Assembly: GCF_947251645.1 (NCBI RefSeq)
Contig: NZ_OX366364.1
Coordinates: 1,291,352-1,355,351 of the forward strand
Reading direction: 5' to 3'
DNA length: 64,000 bases
DNA from: Wolbachia endosymbiont (group A) of Bibio marci
Lineage (GTDB): Bacteria > Pseudomonadota > Alphaproteobacteria > Rickettsiales > Anaplasmataceae
Shown: positions 7,346-16,049 of the stretch, in pieces
How the letters are laid out: every line of letters begins with the position of its first letter
Numbering within the stretch: the stretch's first letter is position 1
Position numbers and translations under genes: made by a program
The notes under the pieces: model-generated
Databases searched by the model: none
What the model was told of the DNA's origin: nothing
What the model saw: only the letters and a program-made list of their open reading frames with translations

Positions 7346-7790
7346 TATAAATATTAAAAAATTTACCAAACGAAAAAAAAGGCAAAAGAAGCCCTGGTCA
7401 TTGTCTATTTTCAGTATTGGCGTTTTTTAAGCCTTAAACGCTGCAATTTAGCTGCTTTTAAGTGCAACTAACCTTAGCTAAAATGTTTAAGAAATTTACT
7501 AAGCAGAAAAAAAGGCAAAGAAACCCCGTGGTAATTAGTGTTCACTCTCTAATCCTGCAAATTGGCGTACTATACTGTCTTAAACGACTTATAAGCGCGT
7601 TTCAGCTTATATAGGTAAAAACCTAGAAATGTTGTGAAGACATAAGGTGCTCATAGTGCAAAAAATTAAAAATAAGACGCCAATTACGTAATACTGTTGT
7701 CGTTTAATCTGCACAGATTGAAGATAACTGAATACCTTCAGTTTCATGATAAGGGGGCTGGCGAAGGGTGTCAAGTAAGTTTTTTCGTTT
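7346..7790. repeat. Dispersed ~440-bp repeat block, copy 1
   Basis: This block recurs at about 28000-28437 and 56275-56745. It contains two diverged tandem halves, each beginning AAGAAATTTACCAAACG or AAGAAATTTACTAAGCAG, followed by an A-run, GGCAAA and GCCCC or ACCCC, then TATTGGCGTTTTTTAAG-like sequence. It ends with TTCAGTTTCATGATAAGGGGGCTGGCGAA. Minus-strand frames through it are not conserved in length between copies, so it is probably not coding. Function unknown. Confidence 0.75.
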
Positions 7791-9119
7791 CTATTCCCAA
7801 TAAAAGTTTGTATGCAATAACACAGAAGCATATGCTGCTATTCCTTCATTTCTTCCAATAGAACCTAATTTTTCTGCAGTGGTTGCTTTGATATTTACAA
7901 ATTCATCATCAATTTCTAATGCTTTTGATATGAATTTCTTCATTTCTACTTTGTAAGGCGATATTTTAGGCTCCTCACAAACTATAGTAATATCTAAATT
8001 AGACACGCTGTACCCTTTTTCCTTTGCTTTTTTAGCAGCAAAGTCAAGAAAGTGAGATGAATTGCAATCTTTCCATTCAGAGGAACTAGGAGGGAAATGT
8101 TCTCCTATGTCGCCACATCCCAGTGCTCCGAGTATTGCATCAACGATTGCATGTATTGCAACATCACCATCGGAATGTGCTTCTATTGCCATGTTGTGCT
8201 CAATTTTCACACCGCAAATTTTTATAAAGCTCTCAGCACCATTTTGAACTTTAATGAACTTATGTATATCATAACCAGTTCCGACACGAAATTTTGGCTC
8301 TTCAAAAAGAAGCTTTGCCATATTGATATCCTCTTTTGTGGTTAACTTAAAATTGCTTTTCTCACCTTTAATAATTGCAACATGTTTTTTGTGCTCTACC
8401 ATTAGTGATGAATCGTCAGTAAATTCTTTGTCTGATTGATGGCACGATAATAATTCTTTGAAATTAAAAATTTGAGGAGTTTGTATGGCTCTGAGTTTTC
8501 CTCTTGAAATCGTAGATTCAACGAAATTATTACCCACCAATGACATAGTATCTTCAACTTCTATTGCTGGAACTACTCCTGTATATTGATCATTAATCAT
8601 GAATTGAGCCAAGTTATCTATCAGAACATTTGACACAAAAGGCCTACAAGCATCGTGTATAACTACAAAATCTGGGTTAATTTTTTGTAAGCTTTTAAGC
8701 CCTAGTTTAACTGAATTTTGCCTGTTTTCTCCTCCATATATTGGACTTAGTAATTTAGTATCTACACCTCCTGTCATCCAAGTAGCTTGACTACTTGGAT
8801 CCATACTTTCTTTTTTTCTAGATTCCAGCGTCACGCGCTGGAAGGAGTGTACTGCTGATTTTTCACTTAAATAATGGTTGGATAAGAGATCCATTGCTTC
8901 CCTATAAAAACTTTCATGGTCTCTATTAATTGCTATTCTTATGTAATCTATATATTGGTTAGCCAGAAATCTTTTAATTGTATGAAATAAAACAGATTTA
9001 CCTGCAAGTTCTGTATACTGCTTAGGAATTGTGTTACTGCATCTACTGCCTACTCCCGCTGCAACTATTAATGCTGCTATTTTGTATTTCTTAAGTCTGT
9101 TAGTGTGCATATTTATCAT
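7791..9119 (-). CDS. ispDF: Bifunctional IspD/IspF (MEP isoprenoid pathway)
   Basis: Fusion of 2-C-methyl-D-erythritol 4-phosphate cytidylyltransferase (N-terminal) and 2,4-cyclodiphosphate synthase (C-terminal), two MEP-pathway steps. IspD marks: IVAAGVGSRCSNTIPKQY, GGENRQNSV, VVIHDACRPFV, RAIQTPQIF. IspF marks: RVGTGYDIHKF, HSDGDVAIHAIVDAILG, GDIGEHFPP, KATTAEKLGSIGRNEGI. The 442 residues exceed the expected length by about 35 because two palindromic repeats are inserted in frame (bases about 8758-8860) before GGENR. The active-site motifs are intact, so it is probably functional. Confidence 0.96.
   Translation of the reverse strand: MINMHTNRLKKYKIAALIVAAGVGSRCSNTIPKQYTELAGKSVLFHTIKRFLANQYIDYIRIAINRDHESFYREAMDLLSNHYLSEKSAVHSFQRVTLESRKKESMDPSSQATWMTGGVDTKLLSPIYGGENRQNSVKLGLKSLQKINPDFVVIHDACRPFVSNVLIDNLAQFMINDQYTGVVPAIEVEDTMSLVGNNFVESTISRGKLRAIQTPQIFNFKELLSCHQSDKEFTDDSSLMVEHKKHVAIIKGEKSNFKLTTKEDINMAKLLFEEPKFRVGTGYDIHKFIKVQNGAESFIKICGVKIEHNMAIEAHSDGDVAIHAIVDAILGALGCGDIGEHFPPSSSEWKDCNSSHFLDFAAKKAKEKGYSVSNLDITIVCEEPKISPYKVEMKKFISKALEIDDEFVNIKATTAEKLGSIGRNEGIAAYASVLLHTNFYWE
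8758..8860. repeat. Two palindromic repeats inside the ispDF reading frame
   Basis: GTCATCCAAGTAGCTTGACTACTTGGATCC and GATTCCAGCGTCACGCGCTGG lie in the coding sequence and are translated as FQRVTLESRKKESMDPSSQA and neighbouring residues. Both belong to the same families found between genes. They interrupt a loop of the IspD domain without breaking the frame. Confidence 0.8.
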
Positions 9120-9205
9120 TTTCAGCGTAAGTGTATAGTAACAGGTTATTTACATTTTTAAAAAAAGAGTGTATTATATTAATTAAGATATAATACGATG
9201 CTAGA

Positions 9206-10102
9206 ATGCACATTACTAAGTGTAATAAAGAAAATGAGATACACCTTATATTCTTTCATGGAATAGGGGATAACTATAAAAGTGCTCACAATTATGTACA
9301 AGGTTTAAATGGATCAAATAATAGCCATGCACATAAATATCCAAGAGCATTTCAGAACTACATAACTTATGCTGCAGTTAGCTTTTTATTCCTCGTGGCA
9401 TCTGTATCAGCGCCCATTGCAATATTACTACTTATAAGCCCCATAACAGCTGGAGTAGTTGGTTTAGCAAGCTTAGCTGCTCTAACTTGCATTTTTTTAT
9501 CCGTGGTGCTTATTTTTATTCCCTTTATAAATAGAGATCAAAGTTTGCTTAAGCCCTCGATAGAAAAAATCAATGAATTAATGGACAAGGGTGTGAGGCC
9601 TGAAAATATTATACTTTTTGGCCATTCCTTTGGAGGAGCAGTTGCATCGGCAGTTTTGAAACACTTTGCAGACAAAAACGTTAAACTTGGAGGTGTTATT
9701 TTTACTAGCACTTTCAGCTCTTTTCATACAGCAATAGGGCATTTTCCGATCCCTCAAGCAAAAATTTTAAGTATGTTGCCCTCATCCATTTTTAAAAAAT
9801 TGCTAAAGGCTTTAGATCTAGATTTTGATCTAGTGAACGATATACGAAAGTTGCGAGATGAGGGAAAATTGAATATGCCAATAATAGTTATTAATAGCGA
9901 AGGAGATGACTTAATACCGCAACCTGCACAATTGGCACATGCAATAGAAAATGATAAATTGATATGTGAAAAATTTATCAAAACTGTTAATTTGCAAAAA
10001 TCTAGAGACAGTTCACATAACGAAGTTTTATTCAGTCAAGAATTGGGTGAAAATTTTACTGATCTAATACTTAATAAAATTGATAAAACAATGAATAGAT
10101 AG
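9206..10102 (+). CDS. Alpha/beta hydrolase with internal membrane hairpin
   Basis: 298 residues. An alpha/beta-hydrolase core is shown by IHLIFFHGIGDNY (oxyanion strand), nucleophile elbow FGHSFGGAV, acid region VINSEGDDLIP and a late His in SSHNEVLF. Between the first strand and the elbow, about residues 52-110, lie two or three hydrophobic segments (YAAVSFLFLVASVSAPIAIL, then AALTCIFLSVVLIFIPF) that ordinary lipases lack. This suggests a membrane-bound lipase or esterase; the substrate is unknown. TATAAT at 9189-9194 is a plausible -10 box shortly before the start, with no clear -35. Similar membrane-anchored hydrolases occur among secreted effectors of other intracellular bacteria, but secretion is not shown. 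Confidence 0.8.
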   Translation: MHITKCNKENEIHLIFFHGIGDNYKSAHNYVQGLNGSNNSHAHKYPRAFQNYITYAAVSFLFLVASVSAPIAILLLISPITAGVVGLASLAALTCIFLSVVLIFIPFINRDQSLLKPSIEKINELMDKGVRPENIILFGHSFGGAVASAVLKHFADKNVKLGGVIFTSTFSSFHTAIGHFPIPQAKILSMLPSSIFKKLLKALDLDFDLVNDIRKLRDEGKLNMPIIVINSEGDDLIPQPAQLAHAIENDKLICEKFIKTVNLQKSRDSSHNEVLFSQELGENFTDLILNKIDKTMNR

Positions 10103-10151
10103 TATTTACAATAAACTGTATATTTTTCAGTAAATTAGTTATGCTAAACCC

Positions 10152-11216
10152 ATGCAAAAACGCCATATAACTATTTGTTTTATACTGCTTTTTATAATAG
10201 GGATGTTATTCCTGATGCGTCCTATGATTTTTCCATGTTTAATATCTATTGTTATTGCATATTTGTTTAATCCGCTAGTAGTCAAGTTTGAAAAGTATAG
10301 AATACCGCGTTTATGTTCTGTAATTTTTATAATACTTGTTTTATTAATAGCTTTTATACTAGTTATAACATATGTTTTACCTAGTATATATGTTCAAATT
10401 ACCTCAATATTAAATTTCTTAGTGAGTAAAGTGCCTTCATTAAAGCTTAAAGTAATCCCCTCTGTATTAGAATTTCTTAATATAAAAATCGAGGATAGCT
10501 TATTTGATCACTTATCTAAAAATCTAGCAGAAAATTACAGCGACTATGTATCTTATTTCATGAATGCTCTTGATATTGCTAGTAACTTTATAATCCAAGT
10601 GTTAAGTTCAAGCTTTAACACGGTATCATTAATGGTGATTACTCCTGTAGTGTTTTTCTATATATTACGTGATTGGCCTTTAATTATAGAAAAAGCTAAT
10701 AAATTAATTCCTATTCCTTATAGAGAAAAAGTTGCAAATTATTTTTCCAAAGTGGATTTCATCATATCTAATTATTTAAAGGGGCAGGTAAATGTATGTA
10801 TTGTCATGATGGTCTTTTATTCTGTGAGCCTGAGCATAATCGGATTGGAACACTCTATTGTTATTGGAATTTTATCAGGAATGTTAACGTTCATACCTTA
10901 CGTAGGGCCATTATTATATACCATTATTGGGTTTTTGAGCGCTATTACTCAATTTAGTGGATGGTTTGAAAGTGCTGCTGTTTTGCTATTATTTGGTGTT
11001 GGACAATTAATAGATTCAAACATATTAGTTCCTTTATTAATAGGAAAAAAAGTTCATATACATCCAACTGTAATTATTCTGGGAATTACTATATGCGCTT
11101 CATATTTTGGATTTACAGGTATATTACTTTTTATTCCAATAATAGCAATGTTCAATGTATCAGTAGAATATGCAATCAATAAATATTTTAAAAGTGAGCT
11201 TTATAAAAACGGCTAA
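10152..11216 (+). CDS. AI-2E family transporter (PerM-like permease)
   Basis: 354-residue polytopic membrane protein with the family layout: two N-terminal spans, a hydrophilic domain (about residues 85-150), then several spans ending in the conserved GQLIDSNILVPLLIGKKVHIHPTV region (typical pattern Q.ie.nil.P.i.G..v.l.P). GMLTFIPYVGPLLYT is the other family motif. Substrates vary within the family (autoinducer-2 export, Na+/H+ exchange), so the function here is open. It lies 49 bases after the hydrolase gene and just before the hda-like gene, an order also common in other Alphaproteobacteria. Confidence 0.9.
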   Translation: MQKRHITICFILLFIIGMLFLMRPMIFPCLISIVIAYLFNPLVVKFEKYRIPRLCSVIFIILVLLIAFILVITYVLPSIYVQITSILNFLVSKVPSLKLKVIPSVLEFLNIKIEDSLFDHLSKNLAENYSDYVSYFMNALDIASNFIIQVLSSSFNTVSLMVITPVVFFYILRDWPLIIEKANKLIPIPYREKVANYFSKVDFIISNYLKGQVNVCIVMMVFYSVSLSIIGLEHSIVIGILSGMLTFIPYVGPLLYTIIGFLSAITQFSGWFESAAVLLLFGVGQLIDSNILVPLLIGKKVHIHPTVIILGITICASYFGFTGILLFIPIIAMFNVSVEYAINKYFKSELYKNG

Positions 11217-11239
11217 CAGACCTTTTGCATAATCAATTT

Positions 11240-11335
11240 ATGGTAAGAGGAGAAATGAGCGCAGAATACCTGAGATATTTGAGGAGCGTAAGTAAATTTC
11301 TGCGCAAAAATTACTACCAGAAAGAGGCTACGTAA
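11240..11335 (+). other. Short 31-codon open frame of doubtful coding value
   Basis: ATG at 11240, with AAGAGGAG just inside it, opens a frame MVRGEMSAEYLRYLRS... to a TAA at 11333. It fills most of the 129-base gap between the permease and hda-like genes. It is basic, without recognised motif, and may be leader sequence rather than a gene. Confidence 0.25.
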
Positions 11336-11345
11336 GAGGTTTAAC

Positions 11346-11981
11346 GTGCAATTAAATTTATTTAACAACAATCAAGCTGATTATAGTCGGCAAAATTACA
11401 TCATCTTAGATGAAAATAAGCACGTGTATAATTCGGTAGTTAATGATTTATCTTGGAAATGTCTGATTCTTTTTGGACCTAAAAGCTCCGGTAAAACTCA
11501 TCTTGCTCATATTTGGCAGTCAATAAACGATGCAATTTTTATCAATGTGAATAACTTTGTAAGCGAGATTAGGTATAGCGATGCTTTTATTTTAGAAGAC
11601 GTACAAAACATTAAAGATGAAGCAATGTTATTACATTGTTACAATTACATGAAAGAAAGTGACAAGAGGCTGCTAATCACTTCTTCAATTTCACCAAAAA
11701 AGCTTAACTTCAAACTAAGAGATTTAAGCTCTCGAATATTGTCAACTATCAGCGTAAAAATTTTGCCTGCAAGCGAGGAATTATTAAGAATTATGCTAAT
11801 AAAACGATTTTCAGATAAACAGTTAAAAATTGATTTAAAAGTGATTAATTATATTTTAGCAAGAATAGAACGTTCTTTCTATAGCATTGATAAAATTATA
11901 GAGAAGATAGATAATGAATCTATAGGGTCAAATGTGACCGTTCCTTTTATTAGCACTTTATTAAAAAAAGATGCCATTTGA
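11346..11981 (+). CDS. hda: DnaA-like regulatory ATPase (Hda/HdaA)
   Basis: 211 residues with a GTG start. AAA+ domain: Walker A LFGPKSSGKTHLAH, Walker B AFILEDVQN, and a sensor region LITSSISPKKL followed by LRDLSSRI. The DnaA DNA-binding domain IV is absent, which fits Hda/HdaA, the partner of the sliding clamp that stimulates ATP hydrolysis on DnaA after initiation. The Walker A Lys and Thr are present. The AI-2E permease/hda order is common in Alphaproteobacteria and supports the assignment. Confidence 0.88.
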   Translation: MQLNLFNNNQADYSRQNYIILDENKHVYNSVVNDLSWKCLILFGPKSSGKTHLAHIWQSINDAIFINVNNFVSEIRYSDAFILEDVQNIKDEAMLLHCYNYMKESDKRLLITSSISPKKLNFKLRDLSSRILSTISVKILPASEELLRIMLIKRFSDKQLKIDLKVINYILARIERSFYSIDKIIEKIDNESIGSNVTVPFISTLLKKDAI

Positions 11982-12186
11982 TTTCTTCTTTTGTAAAGGT
12001 ATATATTAAAAATTTATTAACACCCATAACACTAACGTAATTGAAATCTCTATCTGTCCATGTTAGAATTATAATAAATGTTATGTTATAATAAATATAG
12101 ATAGATACAGCTAAGAAGTATTCTATATTTATAGTAGAGCTCACTTTATAAGGTGTTTTTTATAGATTTAACGTTATAATTTAACT

Positions 12187-12357
12187 ATGATAAGAGTAAG
12201 ATTAAATTTAAGAAAAAGGTTAAAGCAAAAGTTTGTGATGTTCACTCTATTGATAAATGCTTTATTTGTCTCATATTTTCTCATAAGAAACACAGGGAAC
12301 ACTTCTAATCAAATTATAGCCAAAGAAATAAATATAGGAGCTGATAATGAAAAATAA
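12187..12357 (+). CDS. Small single-span membrane protein upstream of xerD
   Basis: A 56-codon frame with a very basic N-terminus (MIRVRLNLRKRLKQK) followed by one hydrophobic span (FVMFTLLINALFVSYFLI) and a short polar tail. Its stop at 12355-12357 overlaps the ATG of the recombinase gene by 11 bases, suggesting translational coupling. The layout (basic cytoplasmic end, single span) resembles small divisome proteins such as FtsL/FtsB, but the coiled coil is missing and I make no assignment. Confidence 0.5.
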   Translation: MIRVRLNLRKRLKQKFVMFTLLINALFVSYFLIRNTGNTSNQIIAKEINIGADNEK

Positions 12358-13333
12358 ACAGTCGCAAAATAAAAAAGAAAATCTTTACATAACATATTAC
12401 ATAGATGCTTTGGCTTCAGAGAGGTCCGCTACACAAAATACTCTGGAAAGTTATCGTTCGGATTTACACCAGTTTGAAGAATTTTTATTAGAAAGCAGCA
12501 CTACCTTGGTTGGTGTAAACAAAACCAATATTAAAGATTATGTGAAATCTCTATGTACACAAAAAAAATATAAAAGTAGCTCTATATCAAGAAAAATATC
12601 CGCTATGAAAAATTTCTACAAGTGTCTATTTAATGACGGAATAATAGATTTTAATCCAGCGCCGGCTAATGATGCTGAATTAAAGAATCCAAAAGTTTCT
12701 CGTCCTTTGCCTAAGTATTTAAGTGTCGAAGAAATATTTTTGCTAATGGACACAGTGAGAAAATCAGCAAGCGAATCGAATAAAGAGATAAGCAGTAAAA
12801 GGCTATGTGCGATTTTAGATATCCTTTACTCTTCTGGAATGCGTGTTTCTGAACTAATTAATATGAAGTTATATGAAGTGTCACATTTAATAAACAGTAA
12901 TAACAAAGAATGCTATATAATAATAAAAGGAAAAAGTGGTAGAGAGAGGCAAATTCTTTTTAATGAACAAGCATTGCAGAGCCTTAGAAATTATTTATCA
13001 GTTCGTGACAATCTGATCCCTAACGGAAAGGAATCCGATTGGCTATTCCCAGGTGATAAACCTAATAAACCAATTACAAGGCAGAGGGTCGGTCAATTAA
13101 TGAAGGAGTTAGCAAGAAAATGCAATATTGATGAAAATAAGATCTCTCCACACGTGATTAGGCATTCTTTTGCTACCCATCTACTGGATAGCGGAGCAAA
13201 TATTGTGTTGATACAGAAAGTTCTTGGCCATACTAACCTTTCTACAACACAAATATATACTCATATTGCTAACGAAAAGTTAAAGGACAAATTAGCTGAT
13301 TCGCATCCTATTACTCAGATGATCAATAATTAA
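12347..13333 (+). CDS. xerD: Site-specific tyrosine recombinase XerD/XerC
   Basis: 328 residues. N-terminal SAM-like core-binding domain (ASERSATQNTLESYRSDLHQF, SSISRKISAMKNFYK). C-terminal catalytic domain with Arg in SSGMRVSELI, Lys in IIKGKSGRERQI, HxxR in SPHVIRHSFATHLL, His in LGHTNLSTTQ and the nucleophile Tyr in IYTHI. Xer recombinases resolve chromosome dimers at dif during division. XerD is favoured over XerC by the RxxPKxxRPLPKYLS-type hinge (NPKVSRPLPKYLSVEE), but one copy cannot settle it. It overlaps the small ORF upstream. Confidence 0.88.
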   Translation: MKNKQSQNKKENLYITYYIDALASERSATQNTLESYRSDLHQFEEFLLESSTTLVGVNKTNIKDYVKSLCTQKKYKSSSISRKISAMKNFYKCLFNDGIIDFNPAPANDAELKNPKVSRPLPKYLSVEEIFLLMDTVRKSASESNKEISSKRLCAILDILYSSGMRVSELINMKLYEVSHLINSNNKECYIIIKGKSGRERQILFNEQALQSLRNYLSVRDNLIPNGKESDWLFPGDKPNKPITRQRVGQLMKELARKCNIDENKISPHVIRHSFATHLLDSGANIVLIQKVLGHTNLSTTQIYTHIANEKLKDKLADSHPITQMINN

Positions 13334-13388
13334 ACTTATTGCTTTTAATTTGTAGTAAAGTTAAATTTAAATAAATTTATGTGAGTTT

Positions 13389-14114
13389 GTGATTTCAAGT
13401 TTATTGTTTAACTTCTTCCTTATATTATGGGAAGTATTCTATACTTTAATTACTCTCCCTGTAATTTTCTTTCCTGAGTGTGTAATAACCATTTTCCTCG
13501 TCTGCTCGGTGAGAGTTGTATTGTTCATGCTGCGTTTATTATGTGGCATTAAATATGAAGTAAGGGGAATGGAAAACATTCCTAAGCAACCTTTTATAAT
13601 TGCATCCAAACACCAATCTCCATTTGAAACATTTATTTTTATACTACTATTTAGAAAAGCGGTTTTTATTTTAAAACGTGAATTGAAATGGGTTCCATTC
13701 ATTGGTTTGCACCTCATAGCGCTGAAAATGATTTTTATTAACCGTTCAGATGGTATCAGTTCTATACGCCATATAATCAAACTAGCAAAAATGCGTATAA
13801 AAGAAAATAGAAGCATAATAATATTTCCTGAAGGTACAAGAACGACTATAAACCAAAATATAAAATATCAACCAGGTATTGCTGCTTTATATAGCGTATT
13901 ATCTGTTCCTGTGTTACCGGTTGCTTTAAACACTGGTTTGTTTTGGCCAAAAAGCATACTTTCTCTGAGAAAGAATCCCGGAAAGGCAGTAATAGAAATA
14001 TTGCCCCCAATATATCCTGGGTTAAACAAAAATGAATTCTTGCAAAGTTTAGAAAAAATTATTGAAGAGAGAAGCGGTAGATTAACCACAGAAAAAACTG
14101 ATATTGCAAATTAA
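13389..14114 (+). CDS. plsC: 1-acyl-sn-glycerol-3-phosphate acyltransferase
   Basis: 241-residue membrane enzyme that adds the second acyl chain to lysophosphatidate in phospholipid synthesis. An N-terminal hydrophobic region (residues 1-45) anchors it. The catalytic block is ASKHQSPFET, an HX4E variant of the usual HX4D seen in many alphaproteobacterial homologues, followed by FINRSD and the glycerophosphate-binding motif FPEGTRTT. VPVLPVALNTG is the final conserved block. A GTG start at 13389 is used because no ATG precedes the hydrophobic anchor. Confidence 0.92.
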   Translation: MISSLLFNFFLILWEVFYTLITLPVIFFPECVITIFLVCSVRVVLFMLRLLCGIKYEVRGMENIPKQPFIIASKHQSPFETFIFILLFRKAVFILKRELKWVPFIGLHLIALKMIFINRSDGISSIRHIIKLAKMRIKENRSIIIFPEGTRTTINQNIKYQPGIAALYSVLSVPVLPVALNTGLFWPKSILSLRKNPGKAVIEILPPIYPGLNKNEFLQSLEKIIEERSGRLTTEKTDIAN

Positions 14115-14165
14115 TAAAAAAATTTTATAATTAAAAGAAAAGTACAGTATTTTAGGTATTAATAT

Positions 14166-14435
14166 ATGGCAAATCATAAAAGTGCTAAAAAAATGATAAA
14201 GGTAATAGCAAAGCGCACTTTAATAAATAAGATGCGGAAAAGTAAAACTCGCACCTCTATTAGAAAATTGGTTGATATAATCAAGTCTGGCGACAAAGAA
14301 AATGTTGTTCTGGCATTTCGGAATGCTGAATCTAATTTACACAAGTGTGTAAATAAAGGTGTTATTCATAGGAATACTGCTGCGCGTAAAATAAGTCGCT
14401 TAAATGCAAAAGTAAAAGCATTGATGACCGCTTAA
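14166..14435 (+). CDS. rpsT: Ribosomal protein S20
   Basis: 89 residues, highly basic, typical for S20, which binds 16S rRNA in the body of the small subunit. It begins MANHKSAKKMIKVIAKRTLI, followed by NKMRKSKTRTSIRKL, and has the conserved C-terminal segment KGVIHRNTAARKISRLNAKV. It sits alone between plsC and gltA. Confidence 0.97.
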   Translation: MANHKSAKKMIKVIAKRTLINKMRKSKTRTSIRKLVDIIKSGDKENVVLAFRNAESNLHKCVNKGVIHRNTAARKISRLNAKVKALMTA

Positions 14436-14515
14436 TACGGTTAATGTAAAGTTAACTGTATTAATATATACTCTTCAGTTTGTATATTCTGTATAAAATT
14501 TAAGTAGCTTAAGTG

Positions 14516-15766
14516 ATGGATAAAAAAGTGCTATTAGAACTAAGTAATGGATTAAAAATCGAGCTACCTGTATTAAGTGGAACAATAGGTCCTGACGTGT
14601 TAAATATCAAGGATTTATATAAGACGACAGGATTATTCACTTATGATCCGGGGTTTGTTTCTACAGCTTCATGCTCTTCCACAGTTACATTCATTGATGG
14701 AGATGAAGGAGTTCTTAAATATAGGGGACATGATATAGCTGATTTGGCAGAGAATAATAGTTTTACTGCTGTGATTTATTTATTGCTCTATGGTGAATTA
14801 CCCAGTTCAGAGCAACACAAAAAATTTCTTCTCAAAATACAAAAATTATCCAAAGTATCAGAGCAAGTTACAAATGTAATCAAAGCATTTCCAAAAACTG
14901 CTCACCCTATGTCGATTTTAATTGCATGTTTTGCAAGTTTGTCAGCATCTTACCATGAAAAGCATGGCAACAATATCAATGGTGAAGATCTAGATTTTGG
15001 AATTTCTGCAATAGCACAAGTTCCTGCAATTGTTGCAATGATTTATAGGCATATCAACAATCAGGAATTCATAAATGCTAACAATGAATTAAGTTACAGT
15101 GAAAATTTCTTAAAGATGATATTTGGCGATGCTGTTGATAATGATAAAAGCGCCCTTTTTGCAAAAGCTCTGGATAAAATATTTACTCTCCATGCTGATC
15201 ATGAACAGAATGCTTCTACGGCGGCTGTCAGATTGGTGGGATCGGCTGGTTCTAATCTGTTTGCAAGCCTCTCTGCAGGAGTTGCTACACTTTGGGGACC
15301 AGCACATGGTGGAGCTAATGAGGCAGTTATAAATATGCTAAAAGAGATAGAGCAAAGTGGAGATATAGATAAATTCATCGAAAAAGCTAAAGATGATAAA
15401 GATCCATTTAAATTGATGGGATTTGGACATCGTGTTTATAAAAATTATGATCCGCGCGCGCGCATATTGAAAGACGCTTGCCATCAGGTTCTAAGTAAAC
15501 TAGAACAAAATAATGAATTGCTCAAAATTGCAAAAAAACTTGAAGAAATAGCTTTAAAGGATGAATATTTTATTGTGCGTAAGTTATATCCAAATGTTGA
15601 TTTTTACTCAGGTATAATAATGAATGCTATCGATATTCCCTCAAATATGTTCACGCCTATTTTTGCACTTGCAAGAACCACTGGTTGGGTTACTCAGTGG
15701 TATGAAATGATAAATGATAAAGAAACTAAGATCTGTAGACCAAGGCAACTCTATTTTGGTAAATAA
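14516..15766 (+). CDS. gltA: Citrate synthase
   Basis: 416 residues; condenses acetyl-CoA and oxaloacetate at the entry of the TCA cycle. Family marks: FIDGDEGVLKYRGHDIADLA, HADHEQNASTAAVR (active-site His), LWGPAHGGANEAV (second His), MGFGHRVYKNYDPRA (third His and substrate Arg), and PNVDFYSGI (catalytic Asp). The length fits the hexameric type II bacterial form. A GTG three bases earlier (14513) is an alternative start; the ATG was preferred. It consumes acetyl-CoA made by the Pdh complex. Confidence 0.97.
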   Translation: MDKKVLLELSNGLKIELPVLSGTIGPDVLNIKDLYKTTGLFTYDPGFVSTASCSSTVTFIDGDEGVLKYRGHDIADLAENNSFTAVIYLLLYGELPSSEQHKKFLLKIQKLSKVSEQVTNVIKAFPKTAHPMSILIACFASLSASYHEKHGNNINGEDLDFGISAIAQVPAIVAMIYRHINNQEFINANNELSYSENFLKMIFGDAVDNDKSALFAKALDKIFTLHADHEQNASTAAVRLVGSAGSNLFASLSAGVATLWGPAHGGANEAVINMLKEIEQSGDIDKFIEKAKDDKDPFKLMGFGHRVYKNYDPRARILKDACHQVLSKLEQNNELLKIAKKLEEIALKDEYFIVRKLYPNVDFYSGIIMNAIDIPSNMFTPIFALARTTGWVTQWYEMINDKETKICRPRQLYFGK

Positions 15767-15789
15767 ATTTATTTTCACTTCATTAGACT

Positions 15790-16041
15790 TCTTGCATAAC
15801 CCAAACTAAGTAGAAAAAAGGTGTCATCTGAGTAGCTGACACTGGAGTAATGCCCTCCTTTGTCATCCCAGTGCCTTGACTACTTGGATCCAGATTGGGC
15901 ACTAAGTTGGTAAGCATAAAAGTATTATGTTAAAACACAGCGTTCTTGATGAGATTACGGCAAGGCTGGATTCCAGCGTCACGCGCTGGAATGACAAGGC
16001 TATAAGTTGCAAGCGAAACGTCATACCGCCACGGTATCTTA
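15790..16041. repeat. Palindromic repeats between gltA and the IS5/IS110 composite
   Basis: Holds GTCATCTGAGTAGCTGACACTGG, GTCATCCCAGTGCCTTGACTACTTGGATCCAG, GGATTCCAGCGTCACGCGCTGGAATGACAAGG and a partial ATACCGCCACGGTAT palindrome that is cut by the IS5 element. The opening AGACTTCTTGCATAACCCAAACTAAG recurs near 22703 and 42511. No gene seen. Confidence 0.75.
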
Positions 16042-16049
16042 GAACCTGT

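Noticed and set aside
7607-7831. 74-codon minus-strand frame ahead of ispDF (and 56540-56773)
   Set aside because: The frames lie in the dispersed repeat block, differ in length and sequence between copies, and the third block copy does not keep them.
13389-14114. Glu instead of Asp in the HX4D motif of PlsC as a defect
   Set aside because: HX4E is common among alphaproteobacterial acyltransferases as far as I recall, and all other motifs are intact, so it was not reported as a loss of function.
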